64,000 bases of DNA from Mycobacterium sp. Aquia_213 (GTDB lineage Bacteria; Actinomycetota; Actinomycetes; Mycobacteriales; Mycobacteriaceae), in NCBI RefSeq assembly GCF_026625985.1, contig NZ_CP113116.1, forward strand, positions 3,534,001 to 3,598,000. The letters run 5' to 3'. The notes under the pieces were generated by a model that ran no database searches, was not told the DNA's origin, and was given only the letters and a program-made list of their open reading frames with translations. Shown one piece after another: positions 50,774 to 58,326 of the stretch. How positions within the stretch are numbered: the stretch's first letter is position 1; each line of letters opens with the position of its first letter. A program made the position numbers and the translations under genes.

Positions 50774-51213
50774 CCGCTGGTCCTGGTCTCGACCAGGTAG
50801 CGCAGCGCAAGCAGGTAGCCCTGGACGCCCAGCCCGACGATCACTCCGGTCGCCACCGGGCTGAGATACGAGTGATGCCGAAACTCTTCGCGCGCATACA
50901 CATTGGAGATGTGCACCTCGATCAGCGGGGCGCGCAGCTCGGCGCAGGCATCGCGAAGCGCCACGGATGTGTGGGTCAGGCCGCCGGCATTGAGAATCAC
51001 CGGCTCCCCCGCGTCGGCGGCCAGATGAATCCAGTCCAGTAGTTCGGCTTCGCTATCGCTTTGCCGCACAACGGCTTTGAGCCCCAGGTGGACGGCCTCA
51101 CGTTGGATCAGCGCGGCCAGCTGCTCGTGGGTGGTGTCCCCGTACACCTCGGGTTCGCGCCGCCCCAGCCGGCCCAGGTTCGGCCCGTTGATCACATTGA
51201 CTGTCTTGCTCAT
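50770..51213 (-). CDS. aroQ: 3-dehydroquinate dehydratase, type II
   Basis: A 147-residue dodecameric dehydratase of the shikimate pathway (Rv2537c, also called aroD). It shows VINGPNLGRLGRREPEVYG with the catalytic Tyr at residue 24, QSDSEAELLDWIH, NAGGLTHTSVALRDA, and EVHISNVYAREEFRHHSYLS with the catalytic His. ATG 51213 overlaps the aroB stop by 4 bases. Confidence 0.97.
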   Translation of the reverse strand: MSKTVNVINGPNLGRLGRREPEVYGDTTHEQLAALIQREAVHLGLKAVVRQSDSEAELLDWIHLAADAGEPVILNAGGLTHTSVALRDACAELRAPLIEVHISNVYAREEFRHHSYLSPVATGVIVGLGVQGYLLALRYLVETRTSG

Positions 51214-52298
51214 GGCGCACAGACTCCCGCGTAGGCCGTCACCAGCAGACCCGGGTCCGGTCCCACCAACCGGCCCGGCTTGGCCAGCCCGTCGAGAACC
51301 ACGAACCGCAGCACACCGGCGCGGGACTTCTTGTCTCCAGCCATATATTCCAGCAGCTGGGGCAGCGCGTCGGGGTCGTAGCTCACCGGCAGGCCCAACG
51401 AGGTCAGGATGGCGCGATGACGCGCGGCGGTGTCGTCGTCGAGCCGGCCGGTAAGCCGGGCGAGCTCGGCAACGAACACCAAGCCCACCGATACCGCGGC
51501 ACCGTGCCGCCACTGGTAGCGCTCCCGGCGTTCGATGGCATGCGCCAAAGTGTGTCCGTAGTTGAGGATTTCGCGCAGCTCGGATTCTTTTTCGTCGGCG
51601 GCGACGACCTCGGCCTTGACGGCGATCGCGCGACGGATGAGCTCCGGCAGCACGTCACCCTTGGGGTCCAGCGCCGCCTGCGGGTCGGCTTCGATGAGGT
51701 CGAGGATCACCGGATCGGCGATGAACCCCGCCTTCACCACTTCGGCCATTCCGGCCACGATTTCGTTGTGCGGCAACGTTTCCAGGGTGGCCAGGTCGAC
51801 CAGGACGGCTAGCGGCTGATGGAAGGCGCCGACCAGGTTCTTGCCCGCCTCGGTGTTGATGCCGGTCTTGCCGCCCACCGCCGCGTCGACCATGCCCAGC
51901 AACGTCGTCGGCACATGCACGATCGAGACGCCACGCAACCAGGTGGCCGCGGCAAACCCCGCGACATCCGTGGCCGCGCCGCCGCCGAGGCTGACCAGGG
52001 CGTCCTTGCGGTCAATTCCGATGCGGCCCAACACTTCCCAGATGAAGCCAACGACCGGCAATTCTTTTCCGGCCTCGGCGTCCGGGATTTCGATGCGGTG
52101 TGCGTCGACGCCCTTGTCGACCAGGTAGCTGCGGATCGCCTCGGCGGTCTGCGCCAATACCGGTTGATACAGGATCGCGACCCGGTGCCGGTCGCCGAGC
52201 AGTTCGCCCAACTCGGTGAGCAAGCCGGTACCGATCACCACCGGGTACGGCGGGTCGACGGCCACCTGCACGGTGACCGGCGGGGTGGGTTCTGTCAT
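51210..52298 (-). CDS. aroB: 3-dehydroquinate synthase
   Basis: A 362-residue NAD- and zinc-dependent enzyme forming 3-dehydroquinate from DAHP. It has LVSLGGGAATDVAGFAAATWLRG, VPTTLLGMVDAAVGGKTGINTEAGKNLVGAF, the zinc-ligand NYGHTLAHAIER and RHGAAVSVG. Overlaps are 4 bases with both aroK and aroQ. Rv2538c. Confidence 0.97.
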   Translation of the reverse strand: MTEPTPPVTVQVAVDPPYPVVIGTGLLTELGELLGDRHRVAILYQPVLAQTAEAIRSYLVDKGVDAHRIEIPDAEAGKELPVVGFIWEVLGRIGIDRKDALVSLGGGAATDVAGFAAATWLRGVSIVHVPTTLLGMVDAAVGGKTGINTEAGKNLVGAFHQPLAVLVDLATLETLPHNEIVAGMAEVVKAGFIADPVILDLIEADPQAALDPKGDVLPELIRRAIAVKAEVVAADEKESELREILNYGHTLAHAIERRERYQWRHGAAVSVGLVFVAELARLTGRLDDDTAARHRAILTSLGLPVSYDPDALPQLLEYMAGDKKSRAGVLRFVVLDGLAKPGRLVGPDPGLLVTAYAGVCAP

Positions 52299-52819
52299 GT
52301 GATGGCCCCGGTGTTCTGCGGCAGCCGGGACATGATGTAGCGCACCACCGCCCCGGGATTGCGGCGGTTGGTGTCGACCCGGAGCGTCGCGACGCGCCGG
52401 TACAGCGGAGTTCGTTGCGCCATCAGGGCGCGGTATTTCTCGGCGCGATTTCCGCCGGCCAGCAGGGGCCGGGCGGAGGTGCCGCCGGTGCGCCGCACGC
52501 CTTCTCGAGCCCCGATCTCCAAGTAGATGACGGTGTGGCCGGCCAGCGCATCGCACACCCCCGCGGTGGTGACCGCGCCGCCGCCGAGCGATACGACACC
52601 GTCCTGGTCGGCCAGCGCCGCGCGCACCACGGCTTCCTCGATGCGGCGGAATTCCTGCTCCCCGTCGGTCGCGAAGATGTCGGCGATCGTGCGGCCGGTC
52701 TGCTGCTCGATCAACACGTCGGTGTCGACATAGCCGACGCCCATCGCCTTGGCCAGCCGACGCCCGATGGTCGACTTGCCCGAGCCCGGCAATCCGACGA
52801 GTACCGCCCTGGGGGTCAC
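52295..52819 (-). CDS. aroK: Shikimate kinase
   Basis: A 174-residue NMP-kinase fold enzyme phosphorylating shikimate. The P-loop is GLPGSGKSTIGRRL, the shikimate-binding GYVDTDVLIE and VSLGGGAV, and the lid arginine is in SARPLL. The GTG at 52819 puts the P-loop at residue 8 as expected; longer frames run into aroC. It starts 7 bases after the aroC stop. Rv2539c. Confidence 0.97.
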   Translation of the reverse strand: MTPRAVLVGLPGSGKSTIGRRLAKAMGVGYVDTDVLIEQQTGRTIADIFATDGEQEFRRIEEAVVRAALADQDGVVSLGGGAVTTAGVCDALAGHTVIYLEIGAREGVRRTGGTSARPLLAGGNRAEKYRALMAQRTPLYRRVATLRVDTNRRNPGAVVRYIMSRLPQNTGAIT

Positions 52820-52826
52820 GGCGCGC

Positions 52827-54047
52827 CTACCCGGACGCCTTGGCGCGTGCGGCCGGCGCTTCGTGCTCGGCGACCGCGCGCTGGTAAGCCTCGATGTTGC
52901 GCCGGGTTTCGGCCAGCGAATCGCCACCGAACTTGTCCAGCGCGGCCCGGGCCAGCACCAGCGCCACCATGGTCTCGACGACGACGCCGGCGGCCGGTAC
53001 CGCGCACACGTCGGAGCGCTGGTGGATGGCGACGGCCTCGTCGCCGGTGGCCATGTCGACGGTGGCCAGTGCGCGCGGCACGGTCGAGATCGGCTTCATC
53101 GCCGCCCGCACCCGCAGCACCTGGCCGTTGGTCATGCCGCCTTCCAGGCCGCCGGCCCGGTTGGTCGAGCGGATCACGCCGTCGGGCCCCGGGTACATCT
53201 CGTCGTGGGCCTGGCTGCCGCGGCGGCGCGCGGTCTGGAAGCCGTCGCCGATCTCCACGCCCTTGATCGCCTGGATGCCCATCACGGCGGCCGCCAGCTG
53301 GCTGTCCAGGCGGTTGTCGCCGCTGGTGAACGACCCCAGCCCGACCGGCAGGCCGAGTGCCACGACTTCCACCACACCGCCCAGGGTGTCGCCGTCTTTC
53401 TTGGCGGCCTCGATCTCGGCGATCATCGCCTGCTCGGCGGCCTTGTCGAAGGCGCGCACCGGGCTGGCGTCGATCGCGGTCAGGTCGTCGGATCCGGGCG
53501 GCGGTCCGTCGTAGGGCTCCGACGGACCGATCGCGATGACGTGCGAGAGCACCTCGACGCCGAGTGCCTGGCGCAGAAACGACCGGGCGACCGTGCCCGC
53601 CGCGACGCGGGCGGCGGTCTCTCGCGCGCTGGCGCGCTCCAGCACCGGCCGGGCGTCGTCGAAACCGTATTTGAGCATGCCGGCGTAGTCGGCGTGTCCG
53701 GGCCGGGGCCGGGTGAGCGGCGCGTTGCGTGCGATGTCGGCCAGCTCGGCGGGGTCGACCGGGTCGGTGGCCATCACGGTTTCCCATTTCGGCCACTCGG
53801 TGTTCCCGATCTCGATGGCGATCGGCCCGCCCAGGGTTAGGCCGTGGCGCACCCCGGCCAGCACGGTGACCGCGTCCCGCTCGAACTGCATGCGGGCGCC
53901 GCGGCCGTAACCGAGCCGGCGACGGGCCAACTGGTCGGCGATTTCGGTGGAGGTGACCTCCACACCCGCGACCATGCCGTCGACCACGGCTACCAACGCG
54001 CGGCCATGGGACTCCCCGGCGGTGATCCAACGCAACACGAGTCCCAT
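52827..54047 (-). CDS. aroC: Chorismate synthase
   Basis: A 406-residue FMN-dependent enzyme that forms chorismate from EPSP (annotated aroF in mycobacteria, Rv2540c). It opens LRWITAGESHGRALVAVVDGM, the family signature 1, then RRLGYGRGARMQFERD, DARPVLERASARETAARVAAG and GGITNG-like GGLEGGMTNGQVLRVRAAMKPISTVP. It heads the aroC-aroK-aroB-aroQ operon. ATG 54047 follows GGGAGA; a GTG nine bases inside would also fit. Confidence 0.96.
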   Translation of the reverse strand: MGLVLRWITAGESHGRALVAVVDGMVAGVEVTSTEIADQLARRRLGYGRGARMQFERDAVTVLAGVRHGLTLGGPIAIEIGNTEWPKWETVMATDPVDPAELADIARNAPLTRPRPGHADYAGMLKYGFDDARPVLERASARETAARVAAGTVARSFLRQALGVEVLSHVIAIGPSEPYDGPPPGSDDLTAIDASPVRAFDKAAEQAMIAEIEAAKKDGDTLGGVVEVVALGLPVGLGSFTSGDNRLDSQLAAAVMGIQAIKGVEIGDGFQTARRRGSQAHDEMYPGPDGVIRSTNRAGGLEGGMTNGQVLRVRAAMKPISTVPRALATVDMATGDEAVAIHQRSDVCAVPAAGVVVETMVALVLARAALDKFGGDSLAETRRNIEAYQRAVAEHEAPAARAKASG

Positions 54048-54089
54048 TCTCCCATGGGGACATGCGTGGGCTTAAATCCGCGCGCTGCC

Positions 54090-55262
54090 TCAGAAGAAGC
54101 TGGTATCCGGCAGTTCCGCGCCGTTGACGGCGACGTCGCCGAGCACCCGCGCCTTGTAGACCGTCGGGTTGTGCGAGAACAGCGTCCGCAGGTTGCGCCA
54201 GTGCCGGTCCAACAGCGCCGATGCCTGTATCGCGGAGGCACCACCCGCGTCGAAGACGCGCGATGCCGCCCGCAGCGCGGGCTCCTGGATCGCGACCTTG
54301 ACGCGGGCGGCCGAGATCGACGCCCGCTTCTCCAATTCGGGGTCGATCCCGGTGTCGCGCGCCGCGTCGAGCGCGGGCGCGAGTTCGGCCGCCGCGCTGC
54401 GCACCAGCGCCTGCGCGGTGTAGGCCACCGCGTCGATCTCGCCGACGATCTGCAGCAGCTGCGGGTCGGCGGTCGGTTGGTCGACGCTGGCGAAGGTGTA
54501 GGTGCGCCGCCGCCCACGCACCAGCGCCGCGGCGTCGGCCGTCAGCGCGCGCAGGATCCCGGCGGCGATCGCGTGCAGATACAGCTGCATCAGCGCGCCC
54601 CGGGCGCGGTCCAGACCGATGTTGGCGCCCAGCGGGAACACCTCGTCGGCCGCGACCTCCACGTCGTCGAATACCGTTGTGCCGCTGCCCGTTTGGCGCT
54701 GACCGATGCCGTCCCAGTCGTCGACGTGCTCGACGCCGGCCCGGTCGACCGGAATCACCACCGCGGTCGGGGCGCCGTCGTCGCCCTGCGCGGTGATCCG
54801 CAGATGGTCGGAGAACTGCGCGCCGGTGCTGTAGAACTTCCGGCCACGCAGCCGCAAGCCGTGCTCGGTGGCCACCAGCCGGGTGTCGCGGTTGTTGCCT
54901 CCGATCGACGTCTGGCTCTGCTCGGAGTTGGCCCCACCGATCAGCCCGCCCTCGGCGACGATCGCGATCCAGCGCTCGCTGCCCGGGCGCTTCGGCCTGA
55001 TCTGCAGCTCCTCGACCAGCGCGTGGTGCACCCGCAGGATGTGCGCCAGATCGGGGTCGGCCGCGGCCAGCGCGATGAGGTGGTCGAAGAACTCCGGCAC
55101 CGTATAGCCCGCGCCACCGTGTTCGCGGGCCAGCCGCACGGCGCCCAGCCGCTGCTCCCGGACGAGTTTGAGCCCGCGCAGCGGCGGCTCGGTCAAGCCG
55201 TCGGCCAAGCGCAGGCGGTAGTCCCCGGCGATGTCGGCGAGCACATGATCGACCCCAGGCAT
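54090..55262 (-). CDS. Acyl-CoA dehydrogenase-fold flavin monooxygenase (DszC/SfnB-like)
   Basis: A 390-residue flavoprotein of the acyl-CoA dehydrogenase superfamily. GGAGYTVPEFFDHLIALAAADPDLAHILRVHHALVEEL and HGLRLRGRKFYSTGAQFSDHLRI match the DszC/SfnB/IsoC group, which uses reduced flavin to oxidise sulfur or aromatic compounds. C-terminal FDAGGASAIQASALLDRHWRNLRTLFSHNP also fits that group. The CoA-binding catalytic Glu of true dehydrogenases is not evident. The ATG at 55262 is preferred because TAACTT lies at N7. It sits between aroC and aroE, 42 bases from aroC. Its role there is unknown. Confidence 0.83.
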   Translation of the reverse strand: MPGVDHVLADIAGDYRLRLADGLTEPPLRGLKLVREQRLGAVRLAREHGGAGYTVPEFFDHLIALAAADPDLAHILRVHHALVEELQIRPKRPGSERWIAIVAEGGLIGGANSEQSQTSIGGNNRDTRLVATEHGLRLRGRKFYSTGAQFSDHLRITAQGDDGAPTAVVIPVDRAGVEHVDDWDGIGQRQTGSGTTVFDDVEVAADEVFPLGANIGLDRARGALMQLYLHAIAAGILRALTADAAALVRGRRRTYTFASVDQPTADPQLLQIVGEIDAVAYTAQALVRSAAAELAPALDAARDTGIDPELEKRASISAARVKVAIQEPALRAASRVFDAGGASAIQASALLDRHWRNLRTLFSHNPTVYKARVLGDVAVNGAELPDTSFF

Positions 55263-55269
55263 GCGCCGA

Positions 55270-55275
55270 AAGTTA
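55270..55275 (-). promoter_or_regulatory. Candidate -10 of a leaderless promoter (DszC-like gene)
   Basis: TAACTT on the minus strand, seven bases before ATG 55262. Confidence 0.5.
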
Positions 55276-55329
55276 GGCGCGCACAGCCAAACCGGCAACG
55301 ATTTGCAGCGTCACAATTTTTAACCGGGC

Positions 55330-55740
55330 TCAACCGAGCAGCACTGCACCCGCGGTGGCCAGGCACATCGACGGACCGTGGGGCACCGGGGCGGCGCGGC
55401 ACACCACGCCCAGCAGCACGGTCAGCACCGGCGCGGCCAAAGCCGCCAGAAACCAGACCGCGACGCCGAAACCGCCGGCCAGCCCGCCCAGGCCGATCGC
55501 CAGTTTCACGTCGCCGGCTCCCATCCCGGCCGGCGCGATCAGGTGCACCAGCAGATACAGCCCGGTCAATGCCGCGGCTCCGGCCAGCGCGGGCACGCCG
55601 CGCCCGAGGCAACAGGCGGCCACCAGGATCAGCCCGGCCCCGGGCAGCGTCAGCAGGTTGGGCAGTCGGCGTCGCCGGATGTCGTGGCAGCTCAGCGCCA
55701 CCAGCCAGACCAGAACCACCGCCGCCGCTGTCGCCCGCAC
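55330..55740 (-). CDS. A24 prepilin peptidase-type membrane protein
   Basis: A 136-residue polytopic membrane protein with four or five helices (AAAVVLVWLVALSCHDI, LILVAACCLG, LAGAAALTGLYLLVHLIA, GVAVWFLAALAAPVLTVLLGVV). The aspartates of the A24 aspartyl peptidases are present: CHDIRRRRLPN and GMGAGDVKLAIGLGG (GxGD). The N-terminal methylase domain of full-length PilD is absent, as in the short TadV-like forms. It may process Flp/Tad pilins encoded elsewhere. It precedes the aroE end by 10 bases; counterpart of Rv2551c. Confidence 0.85.
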   Translation of the reverse strand: MRATAAAVVLVWLVALSCHDIRRRRLPNLLTLPGAGLILVAACCLGRGVPALAGAAALTGLYLLVHLIAPAGMGAGDVKLAIGLGGLAGGFGVAVWFLAALAAPVLTVLLGVVCRAAPVPHGPSMCLATAGAVLLG

Positions 55741-55750
55741 CCGCGGGACC

Positions 55751-56584
55751 CTAGTCCAGGGCGGCCAGAGCGCCAGTCATCGCTTCGCGCGGGGCGGGCA
55801 GCCCGGTGAACTGCTCCACCTGCGCGAAGGCCTGGTGCAGCAACATCTGCACGCCGTTGATCACGCGCCCGCCCACGTCGGCCACCGCGGCGGCCAGCGG
55901 GGTGGGCCACGGGTCGTAGACGGCGTCCAGCAGCACCGGAATCGTCGCGAAGGTGCCGGCATACCGCGCGGCCACCTCGGCCGGGATCGTGCTGACCAGG
56001 ACCTGCGCCGCCGCCACCTCAGCGGCCAGGCCGTCCCCGTCCAGCTCGCAGAACCGCGTCGGCACGCCGGCCCGCGCCCCCAGATCCACCAGCCGGGCCG
56101 CCTTCTCCGGGTTGCGCGCCACGACGGTGATGCCGCCGACTCCAAGCTGGGCCAGGCCCACGACGGCCGCCGGCGCGGTGCCGCCCGATCCACAGACCAG
56201 CGCCCATCCAGAGGCCGATCCGATCGCCCCGCTGACGCCGTCGATGTCGGTGTTGTCCGCCCGCCAGCCGCGGGGCGTGCGCACCAGCGTGTTGGCCGAT
56301 CCCACCTGCTCGGCGCGCTCGGTGCGCTCGTCGGCGAACCGCAGCGCGGCGAACTTGCCCGGCGCCGTCACCGACACACCGACCCATTCCGGCCCGAACC
56401 CGCCGACGACACCCGGCAGTTCCTCGGCGCCGCACTCGATGCGCTCGTAGGTCCAGCCGTCCAGGCCCAGCGCGCGATAGGCCGCGAGGTGCAGTTGCGG
56501 CGATTTCGAATGCGCGATCGGCGACCCGAGGACGGCCGCCTTGCGGGAAGGCGCCGGGTTAGCGGGGCGTGCTGTCGAGGACAC
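55751..56584 (-). CDS. aroE: Shikimate dehydrogenase
   Basis: A 277-residue NADPH-dependent enzyme reducing 3-dehydroshikimate. It shows AAVLGSPIAHSKSPQLHLAAYRALGL (shikimate site), NTLVRTPRGWRADNTDIDG with catalytic Asp, and VCGSGGTAPAAVVGLAQLG for NADP. C-terminal NGVQMLLHQAFAQVEQFTG is typical. GTG 56584 overlaps the mltG 3' end by 26 bases and gives a 14-residue tail before the conserved start; no shorter ATG fits. Rv2552c. Confidence 0.93.
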   Translation of the reverse strand: MSSTARPANPAPSRKAAVLGSPIAHSKSPQLHLAAYRALGLDGWTYERIECGAEELPGVVGGFGPEWVGVSVTAPGKFAALRFADERTERAEQVGSANTLVRTPRGWRADNTDIDGVSGAIGSASGWALVCGSGGTAPAAVVGLAQLGVGGITVVARNPEKAARLVDLGARAGVPTRFCELDGDGLAAEVAAAQVLVSTIPAEVAARYAGTFATIPVLLDAVYDPWPTPLAAAVADVGGRVINGVQMLLHQAFAQVEQFTGLPAPREAMTGALAALD

Positions 56585-57815
56585 CGTTGTGCTTAGCCAG
56601 CTCGATATTGGCCAGATGCTGCTTGTAGTCCTTGGTGAACAGCGTGGTCCCCTGGGCGTCGATGGTGACGAAGTACAACCAGTCACCCGGCTCGGGATGC
56701 TCGGCGGCATGCAGCGCATCGATGCCGGGCGAACAGATCGCCGTGGCGGGCAGACCCGGCGAGACGTAGGTGTTCCACGGCGTCTTCTGGGCCCGGTCGG
56801 CGTCGCTGGTGGCCACCTCGCGGCGGTCCAGCGGATAGTTCACCGTCGAATCGAACTCCAGCGTGTGGTGCGCGTTCAGGCGGTTGTAGATGACCTGCGC
56901 CACTTTCGCGAAGTCCTGCGAGTTGGATTCCTGCTGCACCAGCGAGGCCACCACCAGGATGTCGTACGGCGACAGCTTCATCGCCGCGGCGGTGTCCACC
57001 AGCCCGGACTGCATGTACTCCGCGGCCCCGGCGCTGATCAGGTTCGCCAGGATGTTCTGCGGCGTGGCCGACGGGTCGACGTTGAAGGTCCCGGGCCCGA
57101 TCAGCCCCTCGATCCGGCGGTGATCGGTGCCCAGCTCGGTGACCGGCTGAATCGCCCAGGCCGGCACCGACAACACGTTGGGCGGGGTGTTGCCCGCCGC
57201 CGCGCGCAGCTCGTCCACCGAGACGCAGTGCTTGTTGCCGTCGAGATCCACACAGGTGGCGCGCGAGATCAGCGTCAGGATTCCCGGGTTGACCTTGTTG
57301 GTCTTCATGTCGGTGGTGTCGTCGAGCTGACGCCCTTCCGGAATCACCAGTTTGCCCACCCGGTTGCCGGGGTCCGTCAGCCGCTCGACAGCCGAAGCCG
57401 CCGGGATTTCGGTGCGCATCCGGTAGAAGCCCGGCTGGATCGAGTTGATCGCGGCGTTGCCGTGCGCGGCGTTGATGAAGGCCCGGACGGTCTTGATCAC
57501 ACCCTGGTTGAGCAGCGTCTCGCCGACGATCGTCGTCGAGTCGCCGGCTTGGATCTGAATCACGATGTCGCGCTTGCCGTCTCCGCTGTAGTCGTCCCCG
57601 GCGCCGAACACCGTGTGCCACATCTTGGAGCCGACGAAGACCGCGGCCACCACGATCACGACGAGCACGCCCAAGACGATGCGGCCGGTGAAACGGCGCC
57701 GCCGGCGCCCGCGCTCGGCCTTGATCCGGGCCATCCGGCTGGTGCGGTGCCGGGGTGGACCGACCGCGGTCGGCTCGGCCCGTTCGTCCCGCGCGCTATC
57801 CACCATCGATGACAT
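56559..57815 (-). CDS. mltG: Endolytic murein transglycosylase MltG (YceG)
   Basis: A 418-residue membrane-anchored enzyme that cuts nascent peptidoglycan. After a 55-residue basic N-terminus there is one transmembrane helix (IVLGVLVVIVVAAVFVGSKMW), then a periplasmic LysM-like region and the catalytic domain LVVASLVQQESNSQDFAKVAQVIYNRLNAHHTLEFDSTVNYPLD. ASLVQQES replaces the common ASIVEKE-type motif; one of the two acidic residues is Gln here. Terminal GDWLYFVTIDAQGTTLFTKDYKQHLANI is typical. It overlaps ruvX by 20 bases. Rv2553c. Confidence 0.92.
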   Translation of the reverse strand: MSSMVDSARDERAEPTAVGPPRHRTSRMARIKAERGRRRRRFTGRIVLGVLVVIVVAAVFVGSKMWHTVFGAGDDYSGDGKRDIVIQIQAGDSTTIVGETLLNQGVIKTVRAFINAAHGNAAINSIQPGFYRMRTEIPAASAVERLTDPGNRVGKLVIPEGRQLDDTTDMKTNKVNPGILTLISRATCVDLDGNKHCVSVDELRAAAGNTPPNVLSVPAWAIQPVTELGTDHRRIEGLIGPGTFNVDPSATPQNILANLISAGAAEYMQSGLVDTAAAMKLSPYDILVVASLVQQESNSQDFAKVAQVIYNRLNAHHTLEFDSTVNYPLDRREVATSDADRAQKTPWNTYVSPGLPATAICSPGIDALHAAEHPEPGDWLYFVTIDAQGTTLFTKDYKQHLANIELAKHNGVLDSTPR

Positions 57816-58326
57816 CCCCCGCCGCCTGGGCCCCGGACTCGGCCAGCGTGGCCCGGCGCTGATCGAGCCAGCTCTGCAGGATCGCCACGGCCGCCGCCTG
57901 GTCGATCACCGCCCGCTGCTCCTTGGCGCGCACACCCGCCGCGCGCAGGGCACGCTGCGCGCTGACGGTGGTCAGTCGTTCGTCGGCGAGCCGCACCGGC
58001 GTGGGCGAAACCCGCCGCGCCAGCGCCTCGGCCAGCTCGATCGCGTCGAGCGCCGACGGCCCGGTGCGGTCGGCCAGCGTCCGGGGCAACCCGACGACCA
58101 CCTCGACCGCTTCCAGTTCGGTGACGAGCTCGGCCAGCCGTCGCAGGTGCTTGCCGGAGCGGTCCCGGCGCACCGTTTCCACCGGTGTGGCCAGGATGCC
58201 GTCGGGATCGCTGGCGGCCACCCCGATGCGCACGGTGCCGACGTCGATGCCTAGCCGCCGTCCCCGCCCGGGGTCGTGGTTAGGGTCGCCGGGCCGGTCG
58301 GGCAAGCGATGCTGTGCCAATTCCAC
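57796..58326 (-). CDS. ruvX: RuvX/YqgF-type putative Holliday junction resolvase
   Basis: A 176-residue RNase H-fold protein, involved in 16S rRNA 5'-end maturation or recombination. RRLGIDVGTVRIGVAASDPDGILATPVETV holds the first catalytic Asp, VVGLPRTLADRTGPSA the middle motif and RLADERLTTVSAQRAL the acidic third. The N-terminal 24 residues are extra. The start GTG 58326 directly abuts the alaS stop (58327). Rv2554c. Confidence 0.92.
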   Translation of the reverse strand: MELAQHRLPDRPGDPNHDPGRGRRLGIDVGTVRIGVAASDPDGILATPVETVRRDRSGKHLRRLAELVTELEAVEVVVGLPRTLADRTGPSALDAIELAEALARRVSPTPVRLADERLTTVSAQRALRAAGVRAKEQRAVIDQAAAVAILQSWLDQRRATLAESGAQAAGDVIDGG

